From an uncultured Clostridia bacterium (GTDB lineage: Bacteria; Bacillota; Clostridia; Christensenellales; Aristaeellaceae), in contig CAKUKM010000001.1 in assembly GCA_934663595.1 (NCBI GenBank), forward strand, positions 62,001 through 126,000: 64,000 nt of DNA, read 5' to 3'. Shown here piece after piece: positions 1-8,339 of this stretch (its first letter is position 1; each line of letters starts with the position of its first letter). A program made the position numbers and the translations under genes. The notes beneath the pieces are model-generated. The model was not told where the DNA came from. It ran no database searches and saw nothing but the letters and a program-made list of their open reading frames with translations.

Positions 1-683
1 TCTTCGCCATATCTGACCTGCATTTGCCTGCGCGCCAGAAGCCGATGGACGTATTTGGCGCGCACTGGGCGAATCACTTTGACAAAATATCGGAGGACTG
101 GCGCGCCCGGGTGAGAAACGAGGATATCGTGCTCTTACCGGGCGATTTGACGTGGGCAATGCATCTGGAAGAGGCGATGGAGGACGTGCGTCGCGTGGGC
201 GAGCTGCCTGGAAAAAAGCTGATTCTGCGCGGCAATCACGATTACTGGTGGAGCGCGATCGGCCGCGTGCGCCGCGCATTGCCGGAGAACATGTTCGCCA
301 TTCAGAACGACGCGATGCTGCTGGACGGCGTCCTCTTTGCCGGAACGCGCGGCTGGACGATCCCGGGAGCCGATGCGGATCCGGACGACGTGCGCATTTA
401 CAATCGCGAGCGGCTGCGGCTGGAAATGTCGATGAAGGCCGCGCGCCGGATCGATGCGAACGCGCCGATCGTGGCGATGCTGCATTATCCGCCGCTGATG
501 GAATCGGCGAAGGGCTTTTCCGATATACTGGAGAACTACGGCGTGGCGGATTGCGTGTACGGCCATCTTCACGGCGCAAGCATCGCCGGGGCCGTTCGCG
601 GGCTCCGCGGCGGCGTGCGCTATCATCAGGTCTCGTGCGACGGGCTGGATTTTAAACTGTATCTTTTAAAGAATTATGGATAA
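1..683 (+). CDS. Metallophosphoesterase, COG1768-like, 5' end cut by window
   Basis: The reading frame is open from the first base, so the true start lies upstream. A calcineurin-like metallophosphoesterase fold is indicated by the ordered metal-binding motifs: DLH (7 residues from the edge), GDLTW, GNHDYWW, HYPP and a terminal GHLH. The spacing and the W after GDxT fit the COG1768 predicted phosphohydrolases common in Clostridia. The substrate is unknown; family members hydrolyse phosphomono- or diesters with two metal ions. No signal peptide can be judged because the N-terminus is missing. It ends 15 bp before a lipid kinase gene with a strong RBS, so the two are probably co-transcribed. 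Confidence 0.85.
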   Translation, partial: FAISDLHLPARQKPMDVFGAHWANHFDKISEDWRARVRNEDIVLLPGDLTWAMHLEEAMEDVRRVGELPGKKLILRGNHDYWWSAIGRVRRALPENMFAIQNDAMLLDGVLFAGTRGWTIPGADADPDDVRIYNRERLRLEMSMKAARRIDANAPIVAMLHYPPLMESAKGFSDILENYGVADCVYGHLHGASIAGAVRGLRGGVRYHQVSCDGLDFKLYLLKNYG

Positions 684-698
684 ATACCGGAGGAGATT

Positions 699-1607
699 AT
701 GAACGGACGTATTTTGCTGGTGCTGAACCCGTGCGCCGGGCAGCGGCGCGCCAACCGTGTGCTTGCGGAAATCATCCGAACAATTCTGGACGGCGGCTAT
801 CGCTGCGAAACCTTCGTGACCGCGCGGCGCGGCGATTGCACCGACTATGTCTCCGAGCATGCGAAGGAGTTCGATCGCGTGATTTGCGCCGGCGGCGACG
901 GCACGCTCAACGAAACGATTGCCGGCATGCTGCGCGCGGGCGCGGAAACGCCGATCGGCTATATTCCCTGCGGAACGACGAACGACTTCGCCGCGTCCCT
1001 CGGCCTTTCGACGGACATTGAGCAGGCGGCGGCGGACGCGGTGGGCGGCGTGCCTTCGGCGTTCGACGTCGGCGCTTTTGGAGATCGGTATTTTACCTAT
1101 ACCGCGTCCTGCGGCGCGTTTACCAAGGCGTCCTACAGCACGCCGCAATCGATGAAGAATCTGATGGGCCATCTGGCGTATATTCTCGAGGGCATTAAGG
1201 ATTTGCCGTCGATTCGGCCCACGCATCTGAAGATCACCACCGAGGCGCGCGAGATCGAGGACGATTTCATATTCTGTTCCATCACGAATTCCACGTCCGT
1301 CGGCGGCATTCTGAAGCTGGACGCGGAGCGCGTTGCACTGAACGACGGATTGTTCGAGGTCATTCTCGTGCGCCGGCCGGTCACGGCGATGCAGCTGAGC
1401 AGCATCATCCACGGCGTAACCACGATGGACTTGCCCAACGAGATGATTCACTTCTTCACCGCGCGCGAGATTCTCGTTCGCAGCGACGTGCCGGTGGAAT
1501 GGACGCTCGACGGCGAGCACGCCGAGGGCGGCAGCGAGGTGCTGATGCGCAATCTGCACAGCGCGATTCGAATCATGCTTCCGAAAAAAGCGGAAGAAGA
1601 TGCGTAA
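699..1607 (+). CDS. Diacylglycerol kinase-family lipid kinase (YegS/DgkB-like)
   Basis: A 302-residue protein with the lipid kinase catalytic domain at the N-terminus. Residues 8-12 carry NPCAG, and the nucleotide-binding signature GGDGTLNE lies near residue 67, followed by GTTNDFA. The C-terminal half is the beta-sandwich typical of YegS/DgkB proteins, with the conserved WTLDGE near the end. It should phosphorylate a lipid such as diacylglycerol at the inner membrane face, but substrate cannot be assigned from sequence. The start is supported by GGAGGAG 6-10 bp upstream. Its stop codon is immediately followed by the ATG of queH, implying one transcript. Confidence 0.88.
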   Translation: MNGRILLVLNPCAGQRRANRVLAEIIRTILDGGYRCETFVTARRGDCTDYVSEHAKEFDRVICAGGDGTLNETIAGMLRAGAETPIGYIPCGTTNDFAASLGLSTDIEQAAADAVGGVPSAFDVGAFGDRYFTYTASCGAFTKASYSTPQSMKNLMGHLAYILEGIKDLPSIRPTHLKITTEAREIEDDFIFCSITNSTSVGGILKLDAERVALNDGLFEVILVRRPVTAMQLSSIIHGVTTMDLPNEMIHFFTAREILVRSDVPVEWTLDGEHAEGGSEVLMRNLHSAIRIMLPKKAEEDA

Positions 1608-2261
1608 ATGAAGATCAATTATCAGCTTGAAATGGAAAAGGAGCTTCGGCGCATTCAGGCGCTCGGCGTTCGGCCGCGCCTTCTGCTGCACAGCTGCTGC
1701 GCCCCATGCTCCAGCGCCGTGCTCGAGCGCCTGACGGAGGCGTTTGAGATCACCGTGTTCTATTACAACCCGAATATCGCGCCCGAGGAGGAGTTCCGCC
1801 GCCGCGCGCAGGAGCAAATGCGCCTGATCGAGGCGATGCCGCATTGCGGAAGCATCGAATTCCTCTGCGGGAATTACGACGTGCAGCGGTTCGAGCATCT
1901 GGCGCACGGGTTGGAGGACGCGCCCGAGGGCGGCGAGCGCTGCACGCGATGCTTTTATCTGCGCCTCGGCGAAACCGCTCGCGTCGCCCGGAAAATGGGC
2001 TTTGATTACTTCACGACGACGCTGTCCATCAGCCCGCTCAAGGACGCGCAGCGCCTGAATCGCATTGGAGGCGAGCTCTCGCAGCGCTTCGGCACGCCCT
2101 ATCTGTTTTCCGATTTCAAGAAAAAGGACGGTTACCGCCGCTCCTGCGCGCTCTCCGAGGTCTATGGCCTCTATCGCCAGGATTACTGCGGCTGCCGATT
2201 CTCCAGGGAGGAGCGCGACCGCCGCTTGAATGCGTTAAATGTCACCTCTAAAACCGAATAA
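1608..2261 (+). CDS. queH: Epoxyqueuosine reductase QueH
   Basis: A 217-residue DUF208 protein. QueH reduces epoxyqueuosine to queuosine in tRNA, the last step of the pathway, and replaces the B12-dependent QueG in many Firmicutes. The diagnostic features are the early paired cysteines in LLLHSCCAPCS (near residue 28), the YNPNI motif, ERCTRCFYLRL in the middle and YCGCRFS near the C-terminus; these cysteines bind an iron-sulfur cluster and a second metal in characterised QueH. Length matches the family. It starts directly after the lipid kinase stop and is followed by a new promoter, so it closes the first operon. Confidence 0.92.
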   Translation: MKINYQLEMEKELRRIQALGVRPRLLLHSCCAPCSSAVLERLTEAFEITVFYYNPNIAPEEEFRRRAQEQMRLIEAMPHCGSIEFLCGNYDVQRFEHLAHGLEDAPEGGERCTRCFYLRLGETARVARKMGFDYFTTTLSISPLKDAQRLNRIGGELSQRFGTPYLFSDFKKKDGYRRSCALSEVYGLYRQDYCGCRFSREERDRRLNALNVTSKTE

Positions 2262-2264
2262 TGG

Positions 2265-2293
2265 TTGACAATTAATCCTTCGCATGCTATTCT
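2265..2293 (+). promoter_or_regulatory. birA-bioY promoter with a possible BirA half-operator
   Basis: TTGACA at 2265-2270, a 17-bp spacer and TATTCT at 2288-2293 precede birA. The -35 is embedded in GGTTGACAA (2263-2271), which matches the right half of the Firmicute BirA operator (GGTTwACAA) at all but one position. The upstream half about 16 bp away (ending CACC at 2246) is poor, so operator function is only suggested. Confidence 0.55.
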
Positions 2294-2324
2294 AAACGAG
2301 GAAACAGCGTGCGGAGGTTTTTTT

Positions 2325-3275
2325 ATGGAAACGAGAGAGCGCGTGCTGGCGGCGCTGATGGAGTCGCCGGCGGGGAAATCGGGCGAGGCGCTGGCGAAGG
2401 AGCTGGGCGTGTCGCGCAATGCGATCTGGAAGGCGGTCGCGGCGCTGAAGCAGGAGGGCTACAGCATATCGGCCCGGCAGAACGTGGGGTATCGATTGGA
2501 AAACGAGCCGGTGAGCGCAATCGGCATTCGCCGGGCGATGCGGCATGTGATTCCCATCGAGGTCGCGGACGAAATGGAATCCACGAACAACCGCGCGAAG
2601 GCGCTGGCGGAGAGCGGCGTTCCGGCGGGAACGCTGGTTTGCGCGCGGCGTCAGACGGGCGGTCGCGGGCGCTACGGGCGGCCGTTCTTTTCGCCGGAGG
2701 GCGGCGTGTATATGAGCGTGATTCTGCGGCCGAACGTGCCGGCGGAGCGCGCCGTAATGCTCACGCCGATGGCGGCGGTGGCGGCGGCGCGCGCGATCGA
2801 GGCGCTGGCGGAGGTTCGAGTGGAGATCAAATGGGTCAACGATCTGTTCATTCGCGGCAAAAAGGTCAGCGGCATTCTGAGCGAGGCGAGCATGGACTTC
2901 GAATCCGGCCAGCTCGCGTATGCGGTGATTGGCATGGGCATTAACGTTTCGCCCATGACCTTCCCGGACGAGCTGGTCAATGTCGCCACGTCGATCGGAA
3001 ACGAATGGCCGGGCAAGGTTTCGCCCAATCGCCTGATCGCGGGCGTGTGCGACAATCTTCTCGACCTGTCGGGCGATTTGGAAACGACCGCGTTTATGGA
3101 CGAATACCGCGCGCGGTCGAACGTCATTGGCAAGCGGATTCAGGTGCGCAGGGGCGACGAGCAATTCCCGGCGCGCGCGATTGCGATCGACGATGCCGGC
3201 GGACTCGTGATTGAAACGGAAGACGGAACGCAGACCGTGCGCTCGGGCGAAATCAGCGTGCGGCTGGAAAACTGA
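2325..3275 (+). CDS. birA: Bifunctional biotin-protein ligase / biotin operon repressor BirA
   Basis: BirA adenylates biotin and transfers it to the lysine of biotin carboxyl carrier domains; the group II form also represses biotin genes. The 316-residue product has an N-terminal winged helix (about residues 5-62, GVSRNAIWKAV is the recognition region), then the catalytic domain with the ligase loop GGRGRYGR near residue 113 and the KWVNDL motif. A C-terminal SH3-like domain follows. ATG 2325 is chosen because GGAGG lies 8 bp upstream; an earlier TTG at 2265 falls inside the -35 element. bioY follows after 13 bp, so ligase/repressor and biotin uptake are one operon. Confidence 0.93.
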   Translation: METRERVLAALMESPAGKSGEALAKELGVSRNAIWKAVAALKQEGYSISARQNVGYRLENEPVSAIGIRRAMRHVIPIEVADEMESTNNRAKALAESGVPAGTLVCARRQTGGRGRYGRPFFSPEGGVYMSVILRPNVPAERAVMLTPMAAVAAARAIEALAEVRVEIKWVNDLFIRGKKVSGILSEASMDFESGQLAYAVIGMGINVSPMTFPDELVNVATSIGNEWPGKVSPNRLIAGVCDNLLDLSGDLETTAFMDEYRARSNVIGKRIQVRRGDEQFPARAIAIDDAGGLVIETEDGTQTVRSGEISVRLEN

Positions 3276-3288
3276 GGAGGAAAGAACG

Positions 3289-3795
3289 ATGAATGTAAAG
3301 AGAATGTGCCGAATTGCGCTGCTGACGGCGGTGATCTGCGTGGTGGCGCCGCTGTCGATTCAGACGGGCGCGATTCCGATTTCGCTGGCGACGCTGGCGG
3401 TGTATATCGCGGGCATTTGCCTGGGACCGCGCGACGCGGTGATTGCGGTTGCGCTGTATTTGCTGATCGGCGGCGCGGGGCTTCCGGTGTTTTCCGGCTT
3501 TTCGAGGGGCTTTGCGCACATCGCCGGGCCCACGGGCGGCTATATGATCGGGTATTTGCCGATGGCGCTGCTGTCCGGCCTTGCGCGCGGCAAAAAGGCG
3601 GGAATGCGCTGGGTATTGCTGATTGCCGCGACCGCCGCGTGCTATTTGCTGGGCACGGTGTGGTTCATCGTGGAAACGGGCACGCAGCCGCTGGCCGCGC
3701 TCAGCGCGTGCGTCATTCCGTTCCTGCCGGGCGATTTGCTGAAAATGCTGGTCGTCGCGCTCCCGGCCAGACGCCTCGAGGCGATCACGGCTTAA
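3289..3795 (+). CDS. bioY: Biotin transporter BioY (ECF S component)
   Basis: A 168-residue membrane protein with about six hydrophobic segments. BioY binds biotin in the membrane and works alone or with the shared ECF ATPases and EcfT, none of which are in this window. Family marks are the early IPISLATLAVY stretch, GxxLGPRDA, the PVFSGFSRG loop and the GPTGGYMIGY motif near residue 80. The start follows GAGGAGG with good spacing. It sits 13 bp after birA and ends at a strong bidirectional terminator. No biotin synthesis genes are present nearby, so the organism may rely on uptake. Confidence 0.93.
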   Translation: MNVKRMCRIALLTAVICVVAPLSIQTGAIPISLATLAVYIAGICLGPRDAVIAVALYLLIGGAGLPVFSGFSRGFAHIAGPTGGYMIGYLPMALLSGLARGKKAGMRWVLLIAATAACYLLGTVWFIVETGTQPLAALSACVIPFLPGDLLKMLVVALPARRLEAITA

Positions 3796-3799
3796 ATTC

Positions 3800-3830
3800 A
3801 AAAAGCGTCTCTTTCGCAGAGACGCTTTTT
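3800..3830. terminator. Bidirectional terminator between bioY and the XRE gene
   Basis: A 13-bp perfect stem (AAAAAGCGTCTCT / AGAGACGCTTTTT) with a 5-base loop. The A and T runs on both sides let it end transcription from both converging genes. Confidence 0.9.
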
Positions 3831-3831
3831 A

Positions 3832-4275
3832 CTATTTGTTTTTCCAGTGATTCAGCGTGGGCAGCTTGGCCTCGAGGTAGGCGCGCACCTGATCGGCGGG
3901 CCAGCTTTCGTTCGCCATGTACTCCGCGCAGAATGCAATCAGAGCCTCCAGATTGGAATAGGCGAACTTCCCATCCGCATAGCACCATTTGCAGTATTCC
4001 TCGTTGAACGAGCCGTCGGGCTCGCGGCTGAGGGTGGAATCCTCCAGCGGCATGCCGCAGCACTGGCAAATCAGCGTTCGCGGCGCGCCCAAAAGCGTGT
4101 TAATCGATACGTCGAATTCCTTTGAAAGCAGCTTCAGCGTGTCCGTGTTGGGCACCGTTTCGCCGTTTTCCCAGCGCGAGACGGCCTGACGCGTTACGAA
4201 TATCCTTTCCGCCAGCGCTTCCTGCGAAAGCCCGCGATCGGTGCGCAGCTTGAGCAGCACATCCTTAATTTCCAT
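3832..4275 (-). CDS. XRE-family regulator with C-terminal zinc ribbon
   Basis: A 147-residue protein. Residues 1-60 are a Cro/C1-type helix-turn-helix (GLSQEALAERIFVTRQAVSRWENG), a DNA-binding fold. Residues about 70-147 match the putative zinc-ribbon domain (PF12674-like): CQCCGMPL, then EEYCKWCYADGKF, giving two CxxC pairs that could hold zinc. The combination is a known single-polypeptide regulator architecture in Clostridia, with unknown ligand. The start at ATG 4275 follows GGAGG at 7-8 bp; the open frame extends upstream but without an RBS. It is monocistronic and converges on bioY. Targets are unknown. Confidence 0.8.
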   Translation of the reverse strand: MEIKDVLLKLRTDRGLSQEALAERIFVTRQAVSRWENGETVPNTDTLKLLSKEFDVSINTLLGAPRTLICQCCGMPLEDSTLSREPDGSFNEEYCKWCYADGKFAYSNLEALIAFCAEYMANESWPADQVRAYLEAKLPTLNHWKNK

Positions 4276-4346
4276 ATATATCGCCTCCTTATGAATGCAT
4301 TTTAGCACAAAATCCGCCCCGGGCAAAGCAACGCGCTGTTGCGGGG

Positions 4347-5036
4347 CTACAGAAGCGCGCGGCCCGGCGTTTCATTGGATTCGTAAATCGCCTCGGCGGT
4401 GTCGATCGTGAATGCAAAGCGCGCGGCCAGCTCGATTTCGCTGCCGCTCATGAGCGCGAGCTCCGGCATCAGAACTGCGCGGAGCGTTCCGGAAAAGTGC
4501 GCGAGCGTCCCTTCCGTTTCCACGGAATCAAACGCGATCGAATAATGCGCGCCATAGGGGTATTCCATGCCCATGTACTGCGTGGCCCAGGCATAGGTCG
4601 AGGCGTTGTCGGTCAGCGTGTACAGAATCACGCCGGAGAGCTCGTCGCCCGCGAGAATGGCGCTTTCGGTGGATACGCTGTCGCCCGCGCGCACGCCGAG
4701 CGGAAAGGTGAGGTCGATTTCATAGACCGCGCCCGCATTCGTTTCCAGATAAAACGCCGCCTGAACCAGATCGGCTTCGACATACGAATACGCGGGATCG
4801 ACGTCAAACAGCATCGGAAGCGTCTGTCCGTACAGCTCGGCCGTCATCCATCCGCCCGCGACAAGCGGCTCGGGCGTTACAATCGGCTCGGCGGGCGCTT
4901 CGGTCTCGAGCGGTTCCGCAGATTCCATCGGCGCTTCGGTTTCGGCGGGAAGCAGGAAATCCGGCAAATTGCCTTCGCAGAGGGCGGGAGAGAGGAAAAG
5001 CGCGGCGCAGAGCAGCGCGGCGAGGAATTTCTTCAT
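4347..5036 (-). CDS. Secreted protein of unknown function
   Basis: A 229-residue protein with a classical signal peptide (MKKFLAALLCAALFLSPALC, cleavage likely near residue 20; a lipobox is not clear). Residues 25-60 form a low-complexity linker rich in Glu, Pro, Thr and Ala, typical of an extracellular spacer after an anchor or signal. The remainder is a beta-rich globular domain without a motif I recognise. The start is supported by GGAG 11 bp upstream and a good promoter. I cannot assign a function; it may be a surface or periplasm-like sensor or binding protein. It is divergent from the acetyltransferase gene. Confidence 0.65.
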   Translation of the reverse strand: MKKFLAALLCAALFLSPALCEGNLPDFLLPAETEAPMESAEPLETEAPAEPIVTPEPLVAGGWMTAELYGQTLPMLFDVDPAYSYVEADLVQAAFYLETNAGAVYEIDLTFPLGVRAGDSVSTESAILAGDELSGVILYTLTDNASTYAWATQYMGMEYPYGAHYSIAFDSVETEGTLAHFSGTLRAVLMPELALMSGSEIELAARFAFTIDTAEAIYESNETPGRALL

Positions 5037-5069
5037 AGGGCGTTCGCTCCGTTTCAAAAGGCTGATTTT

Positions 5070-5098
5070 ATTGTAGAGCGAAAGGCGAAGCTTGTCAA
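5070..5098 (-). promoter_or_regulatory. Promoter of the secreted-protein gene
   Basis: On the minus strand TTGACA (5093-5098), a 17-bp spacer and TACAAT (5070-5075) stand about 35 bp ahead of the start codon. Confidence 0.75.
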
Positions 5099-5147
5099 GA
5101 ATTGACGGAGAATTCCCAATCGCTTGATCAAAAATACATCTTTCGGG

Positions 5148-5156
5148 TGCTATAAT
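5148..5156 (+). promoter_or_regulatory. Extended -10 promoter of the PAT-like gene
   Basis: TGCTATAAT is an extended -10 element 36 bp before the start; no good -35 stands at 17 bp. Confidence 0.6.
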
Positions 5157-5192
5157 AAGCGCTGAATGAAAATGGCAAAGTGGGGGAGAAAT

Positions 5193-5732
5193 ATGATTCG
5201 TTTGGCGCAGCTGAGAGACGTTCCCGAATTGCTCGCGATTTACGCGCCGTATATTCAGAAAACCTGCATCACCTTTGAATACGAGGTGCCGACGATCGAG
5301 GAATTTACGGAGCGCTTCCAGCGCATTACGGCGAAATATCCGTGGATTGTCTGGGAAGAGGACGGCAAAATCCTCGGCTATGCGTATGCCGACGCGGCGT
5401 TTTCGCGCGCGGCGTATGCGTGGGATGCGGATCTGTCGATTTATCTGGACATGAACGCGCGGGGGCGCGGCATTGGCGGCAAACTCTACGACGATCTGGA
5501 GGGCCGCCTTGCGCGCATGGGCTATCACACGCTGTATGCGATTATTACCGGCGAGAACGCGGCGAGCGCGCGCTTCCATGAGCGGCGCGGCTATCGCCTG
5601 GAGGGAACGCTGCATCAGACCGGATGGAAGTTCGGCGCGTGGCACGACGTGTTCTGGTATGCCAAGCGCGTGCGCCCGGCGCTGGATCCCGGCTCTGCAC
5701 CGGACGGCAAGGAGCGTGAAGCGCATGAATGA
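5193..5732 (+). CDS. GNAT acetyltransferase, phosphinothricin acetyltransferase-like
   Basis: A 179-residue GNAT enzyme. The N-terminal IRLAQLRDVPELLAIYAPYI, the central DLSIYLDMNARGRGIGGKLYDDL (acetyl-CoA motif A) and the C-terminal HQTGWKFGAWHDVFWYAKRV match the PAT/Bar/YwnH group, which N-acetylates phosphinothricin or methionine sulfoximine and related amino acids. In most chromosomes the physiological role is detoxification of methionine sulfoximine or is unknown. ATG 5193 is chosen over 5166 because GGGGGAG lies 5 bp upstream of it. Its last codons overlap the MATE gene by 8 bp, so the two are translationally coupled and could act together in drug or metabolite resistance. Confidence 0.85.
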   Translation: MIRLAQLRDVPELLAIYAPYIQKTCITFEYEVPTIEEFTERFQRITAKYPWIVWEEDGKILGYAYADAAFSRAAYAWDADLSIYLDMNARGRGIGGKLYDDLEGRLARMGYHTLYAIITGENAASARFHERRGYRLEGTLHQTGWKFGAWHDVFWYAKRVRPALDPGSAPDGKEREAHE

Positions 5733-7077
5733 GCTGACCGAACGAAGATTTACCGATCGCCAGCTGCTCGAGCTGCTGCTTCCGCTGGTGGTGGAGCAGA
5801 CGCTGGTGATGCTGGTCGGCATGGCGGACACGATCATGGTTTCCAAGCTCGGCGACGCGGCGGTTTCGGGCGTATCGCTGGTGGACCAGATCTGCAATGT
5901 CATTATCGCGCTGCTGGCGGCGCTGGCGACGGGCGGCGCGGTGGTCGCTTCGCAGATGATCGGCGCGAACCGGCGCGAGGACGCGTGCCGGGTGTCGAAT
6001 CAGCTGGTGCTGGTCGTGACCGGCGTGGCGCTGCTGATCATGGTTCCGGTGCTGGTCTTCAAGCGCCAGCTGCTCGGGCTGATGTTCAATAAGGTCGAAG
6101 CCGACGTCATGAACAACGCGCTGACCTACCTGAACATCACGGCGATTTCCTATCCGTTCCTCGCCATTTACAACGCGGGAACGGCGCTCTATCGGTCGAT
6201 GAACCGCTCGAAGACGACGATGAAGGTGTCGATGCTGGTCAACATCATCAACATCGGCGGCAACGCGCTGTTTGTATACGGCCTCGGATCGGGCGTGGAG
6301 GGCGTTGCGATACCGACGCTCGTTTCGCGCATGACCGGCGCGGTCTGCATGATGATGCTGCTGCGCGATCCGCATTTGCAGATTCACCTGATGCCGCGCG
6401 CGTGGAAGCCGAAGGTTTCGATGATGAAGCACATCCTCGGCATCGGCATTCCGAACGGGCTGGAAAACAGCCTGTTTCATCTGGGAAGACTGCTGGTCGT
6501 GGGCGTAATTACCGCGTTCGGCACCGTTCAGATCACCGCAAACGCGGTTGCGAACGTGATGGATTCGGTGGGCGTGCTGCCCGGACAGGCGATGAATCTG
6601 GCGATCATCACGGTGGTCGGCCAGTGCGTGGGCGCGGGAGACTACCGGGAGGCGCGGTATTACATCAAAAAGCTGCTGATCTGGGCGTATATCGGCATGG
6701 TGATTGTGAATATCCCGCTGCTGAGCGCGCTGCGATGGGTGCTGCCGATCTTCAAGGTCTCCGGTGCGGCGCTGGATCTGGCGTGGACGCTGGTCATGAT
6801 TCACGACGGCGTGGCCGTGCTGCTGTGGCCGCTGGCGTTCGTGCTGCCGAACGCGCTGCGCGCGGCGAGCGACGTGAAATACACGATGGTGGTTGCGATT
6901 GTGTCGATGGCGCTGTTCCGGATCCTGTTCAGCTATATCCTCGGCCTGTGGATGGGCTGGGGCGCGATCGGCGTGTGGATTGCGATGGTGCTCGACTGGA
7001 TTTGCCGGCTGACCTGCTTCGTGGCGCGCTATCATGGCTCCAAATGGGAGACCAAGGCGCACATTCAGCGCGCGTAA
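5725..7077 (+). CDS. MATE-family efflux transporter
   Basis: A 450-residue integral membrane protein with about 12 hydrophobic segments arranged as two MatE halves (residues 15-175 and 235-400). MATE pumps export organic cations and drugs using a sodium or proton gradient. Family signatures include LPLVVEQTLVMLVGMADTIMVSKLG near the N-terminus and GQAMNLAIITVVGQCVGAGDYREA in the second half. The start overlaps the acetyltransferase by 8 bp with AAGGAG 10 bp upstream. Substrate is not predictable. Confidence 0.9.
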   Translation: MNELTERRFTDRQLLELLLPLVVEQTLVMLVGMADTIMVSKLGDAAVSGVSLVDQICNVIIALLAALATGGAVVASQMIGANRREDACRVSNQLVLVVTGVALLIMVPVLVFKRQLLGLMFNKVEADVMNNALTYLNITAISYPFLAIYNAGTALYRSMNRSKTTMKVSMLVNIINIGGNALFVYGLGSGVEGVAIPTLVSRMTGAVCMMMLLRDPHLQIHLMPRAWKPKVSMMKHILGIGIPNGLENSLFHLGRLLVVGVITAFGTVQITANAVANVMDSVGVLPGQAMNLAIITVVGQCVGAGDYREARYYIKKLLIWAYIGMVIVNIPLLSALRWVLPIFKVSGAALDLAWTLVMIHDGVAVLLWPLAFVLPNALRAASDVKYTMVVAIVSMALFRILFSYILGLWMGWGAIGVWIAMVLDWICRLTCFVARYHGSKWETKAHIQRA

Positions 7078-7080
7078 ATG

Positions 7081-7110
7081 TTGACGAGCGCGCCCGAGGC
7101 ATAGTATAAT
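7081..7110 (+). promoter_or_regulatory. deoD promoter
   Basis: TTGACG (7081-7086), 18-bp spacer, TATAAT (7105-7110), 31 bp before the deoD start. Confidence 0.85.
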
Positions 7111-7141
7111 ACAATCAAACGAAATAAGGGAGGGTTCCTCT

Positions 7142-7858
7142 ATGAGCAATATTCCGACCCCGCATATCAACGCCAAATACGGCGATTTCGCCCCCACCGT
7201 GCTGATGCCCGGCGATCCGCTGCGCGCGAAGGTGATTGCGGAGCGCTATCTGGAGCATGCGGTGCTGGTCAACAATGTCCGCGGCGTGCAGGGCTATACC
7301 GGCGAATACCATGGCAAGCGCGTGTCCGTCATGGCGTCCGGCATGGGCATGCCGTCGATCGGCATTTATTCGTATGAGCTGTTCAATTTCTACGGCGTGG
7401 AGAACATCATTCGCGTCGGTTCCGCGGGCGCGATGACTGACAAGCTCCATCTGCGCGATATCGTCGCCGGCATGAGCGCGTATTCCACGTCCAATTACGG
7501 CTATCAGTTCGGCTTCGATGGCATGCTCGCGCCGTGCTGCTCGTATGATCTGCTCGTGCGCGCGGTCGAGGCGGGCAAAAAGCTCGGGCAGAACGTGGTT
7601 CCCGGCCCGGTTTTCTCCAGCGATGCATTTTATGAGCAGGGCAAGCAGGAAACCGCGAGCGCGAAGCTGATGAAGCTGGGCGTGCTGTGCGTGGAGATGG
7701 AGGCGTATGCGCTGTATCTGAACGCGGCGGCGGCGGGCAAGAACGCGCTGGCGCTTCTGACTATTTCGGACAGCATCGTGACCGGCGAAGCGCTTCCGGC
7801 GGAGGATCGCCAGAACACGTTCACGCGCATGATGGAGATTGCGCTCGAAATCGCATAA
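7142..7858 (+). CDS. deoD: Purine-nucleoside phosphorylase DeoD
   Basis: A 238-residue hexameric-type (NP-I) phosphorylase that splits purine nucleosides with phosphate into base plus (deoxy)ribose-1-phosphate. Diagnostic stretches are PHINAKYGDFAPTVLMPGDPLRAK at the N-terminus (phosphate site GDPxRAK), RVGSAGAM, VEMEAYALY near residue 180 and the catalytic Asp in TISDSI near residue 205. Length equals the E. coli-type enzyme. Promoter, RBS (AGGGAGG) and terminator flank it, so it is monocistronic. DeoB, which uses its product, is encoded at 61.4 kb. Confidence 0.95.
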   Translation: MSNIPTPHINAKYGDFAPTVLMPGDPLRAKVIAERYLEHAVLVNNVRGVQGYTGEYHGKRVSVMASGMGMPSIGIYSYELFNFYGVENIIRVGSAGAMTDKLHLRDIVAGMSAYSTSNYGYQFGFDGMLAPCCSYDLLVRAVEAGKKLGQNVVPGPVFSSDAFYEQGKQETASAKLMKLGVLCVEMEAYALYLNAAAAGKNALALLTISDSIVTGEALPAEDRQNTFTRMMEIALEIA

Positions 7859-7895
7859 GCCCCGCGAGAAAGCGCGGCGACCGCAAAGCATAACC

Positions 7896-7924
7896 AGCCG
7901 CAGCTCATTCAGCTGCGGCTGATG
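7896..7924 (+). terminator. Terminator after deoD
   Basis: A 10-bp perfect stem AGCCGCAGCT / AGCTGCGGCT with a 5-base loop; the following T-tract is weak, so efficiency is uncertain. Confidence 0.55.
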
Positions 7925-7974
7925 CTGTTTGAAGGATAAACAGAAGCTCAGAGATCATTTCGGGGAGGCGCGGC

Positions 7975-8316
7975 ATGAAGAGAAAATATCCGGCGAAGAT
8001 GTTTTGGCGGTTTGTCTTAGCGGATTTCGTGTTTCATTTTCTGTATCTGTTTCTTCCCGGGATCGTGCTTTGTGTTGTGGGCATTCGCGTAAGGCCATGC
8101 CTGTGGATTGGCCTGATTCTTCTCGGCGCTGATCTGGCGCTTTCCATCGCCGAACAGACGCGCATTCGCAAAGCTGCCGAAGCTCCCAGCGCGAATCCCG
8201 AGTTCAACGAACTGATGGACGCGTTCTGCGGCCCGGGCGGCCTCGACGCCTTTGGAAAAGCCCTGACCGAAAAGGGCAAAGCCCCAAATCATCCGGATTC
8301 CCCGGAAGAAAACTGA
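7975..8316 (+). CDS. Small membrane protein of unknown function
   Basis: A 113-residue protein with two closely spaced hydrophobic helices (about residues 10-32 and 40-58) and a charged cytosolic tail of about 50 residues containing NPEFNELMDAFCGPGGLDAFGKALTEKG. The RBS GGGGAGG is well placed. The pattern resembles small hypothetical membrane proteins in Clostridia; I recognise no family. It is followed after 23 bp by a GNAT gene in the same direction. Confidence 0.6.
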   Translation: MKRKYPAKMFWRFVLADFVFHFLYLFLPGIVLCVVGIRVRPCLWIGLILLGADLALSIAEQTRIRKAAEAPSANPEFNELMDAFCGPGGLDAFGKALTEKGKAPNHPDSPEEN

Positions 8317-8339
8317 TATAAAACGATTCAGGAGGCCTT

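Noticed and set aside
52..655. Overlapping frames within the phosphoesterase gene
   Set aside because: They lack an RBS and motifs; the in-frame gene has all metal ligands.
2265..2324. An earlier TTG start for birA
   Set aside because: It falls inside the -35 element, so it would not be transcribed from that promoter; the ATG at 2325 has the RBS.
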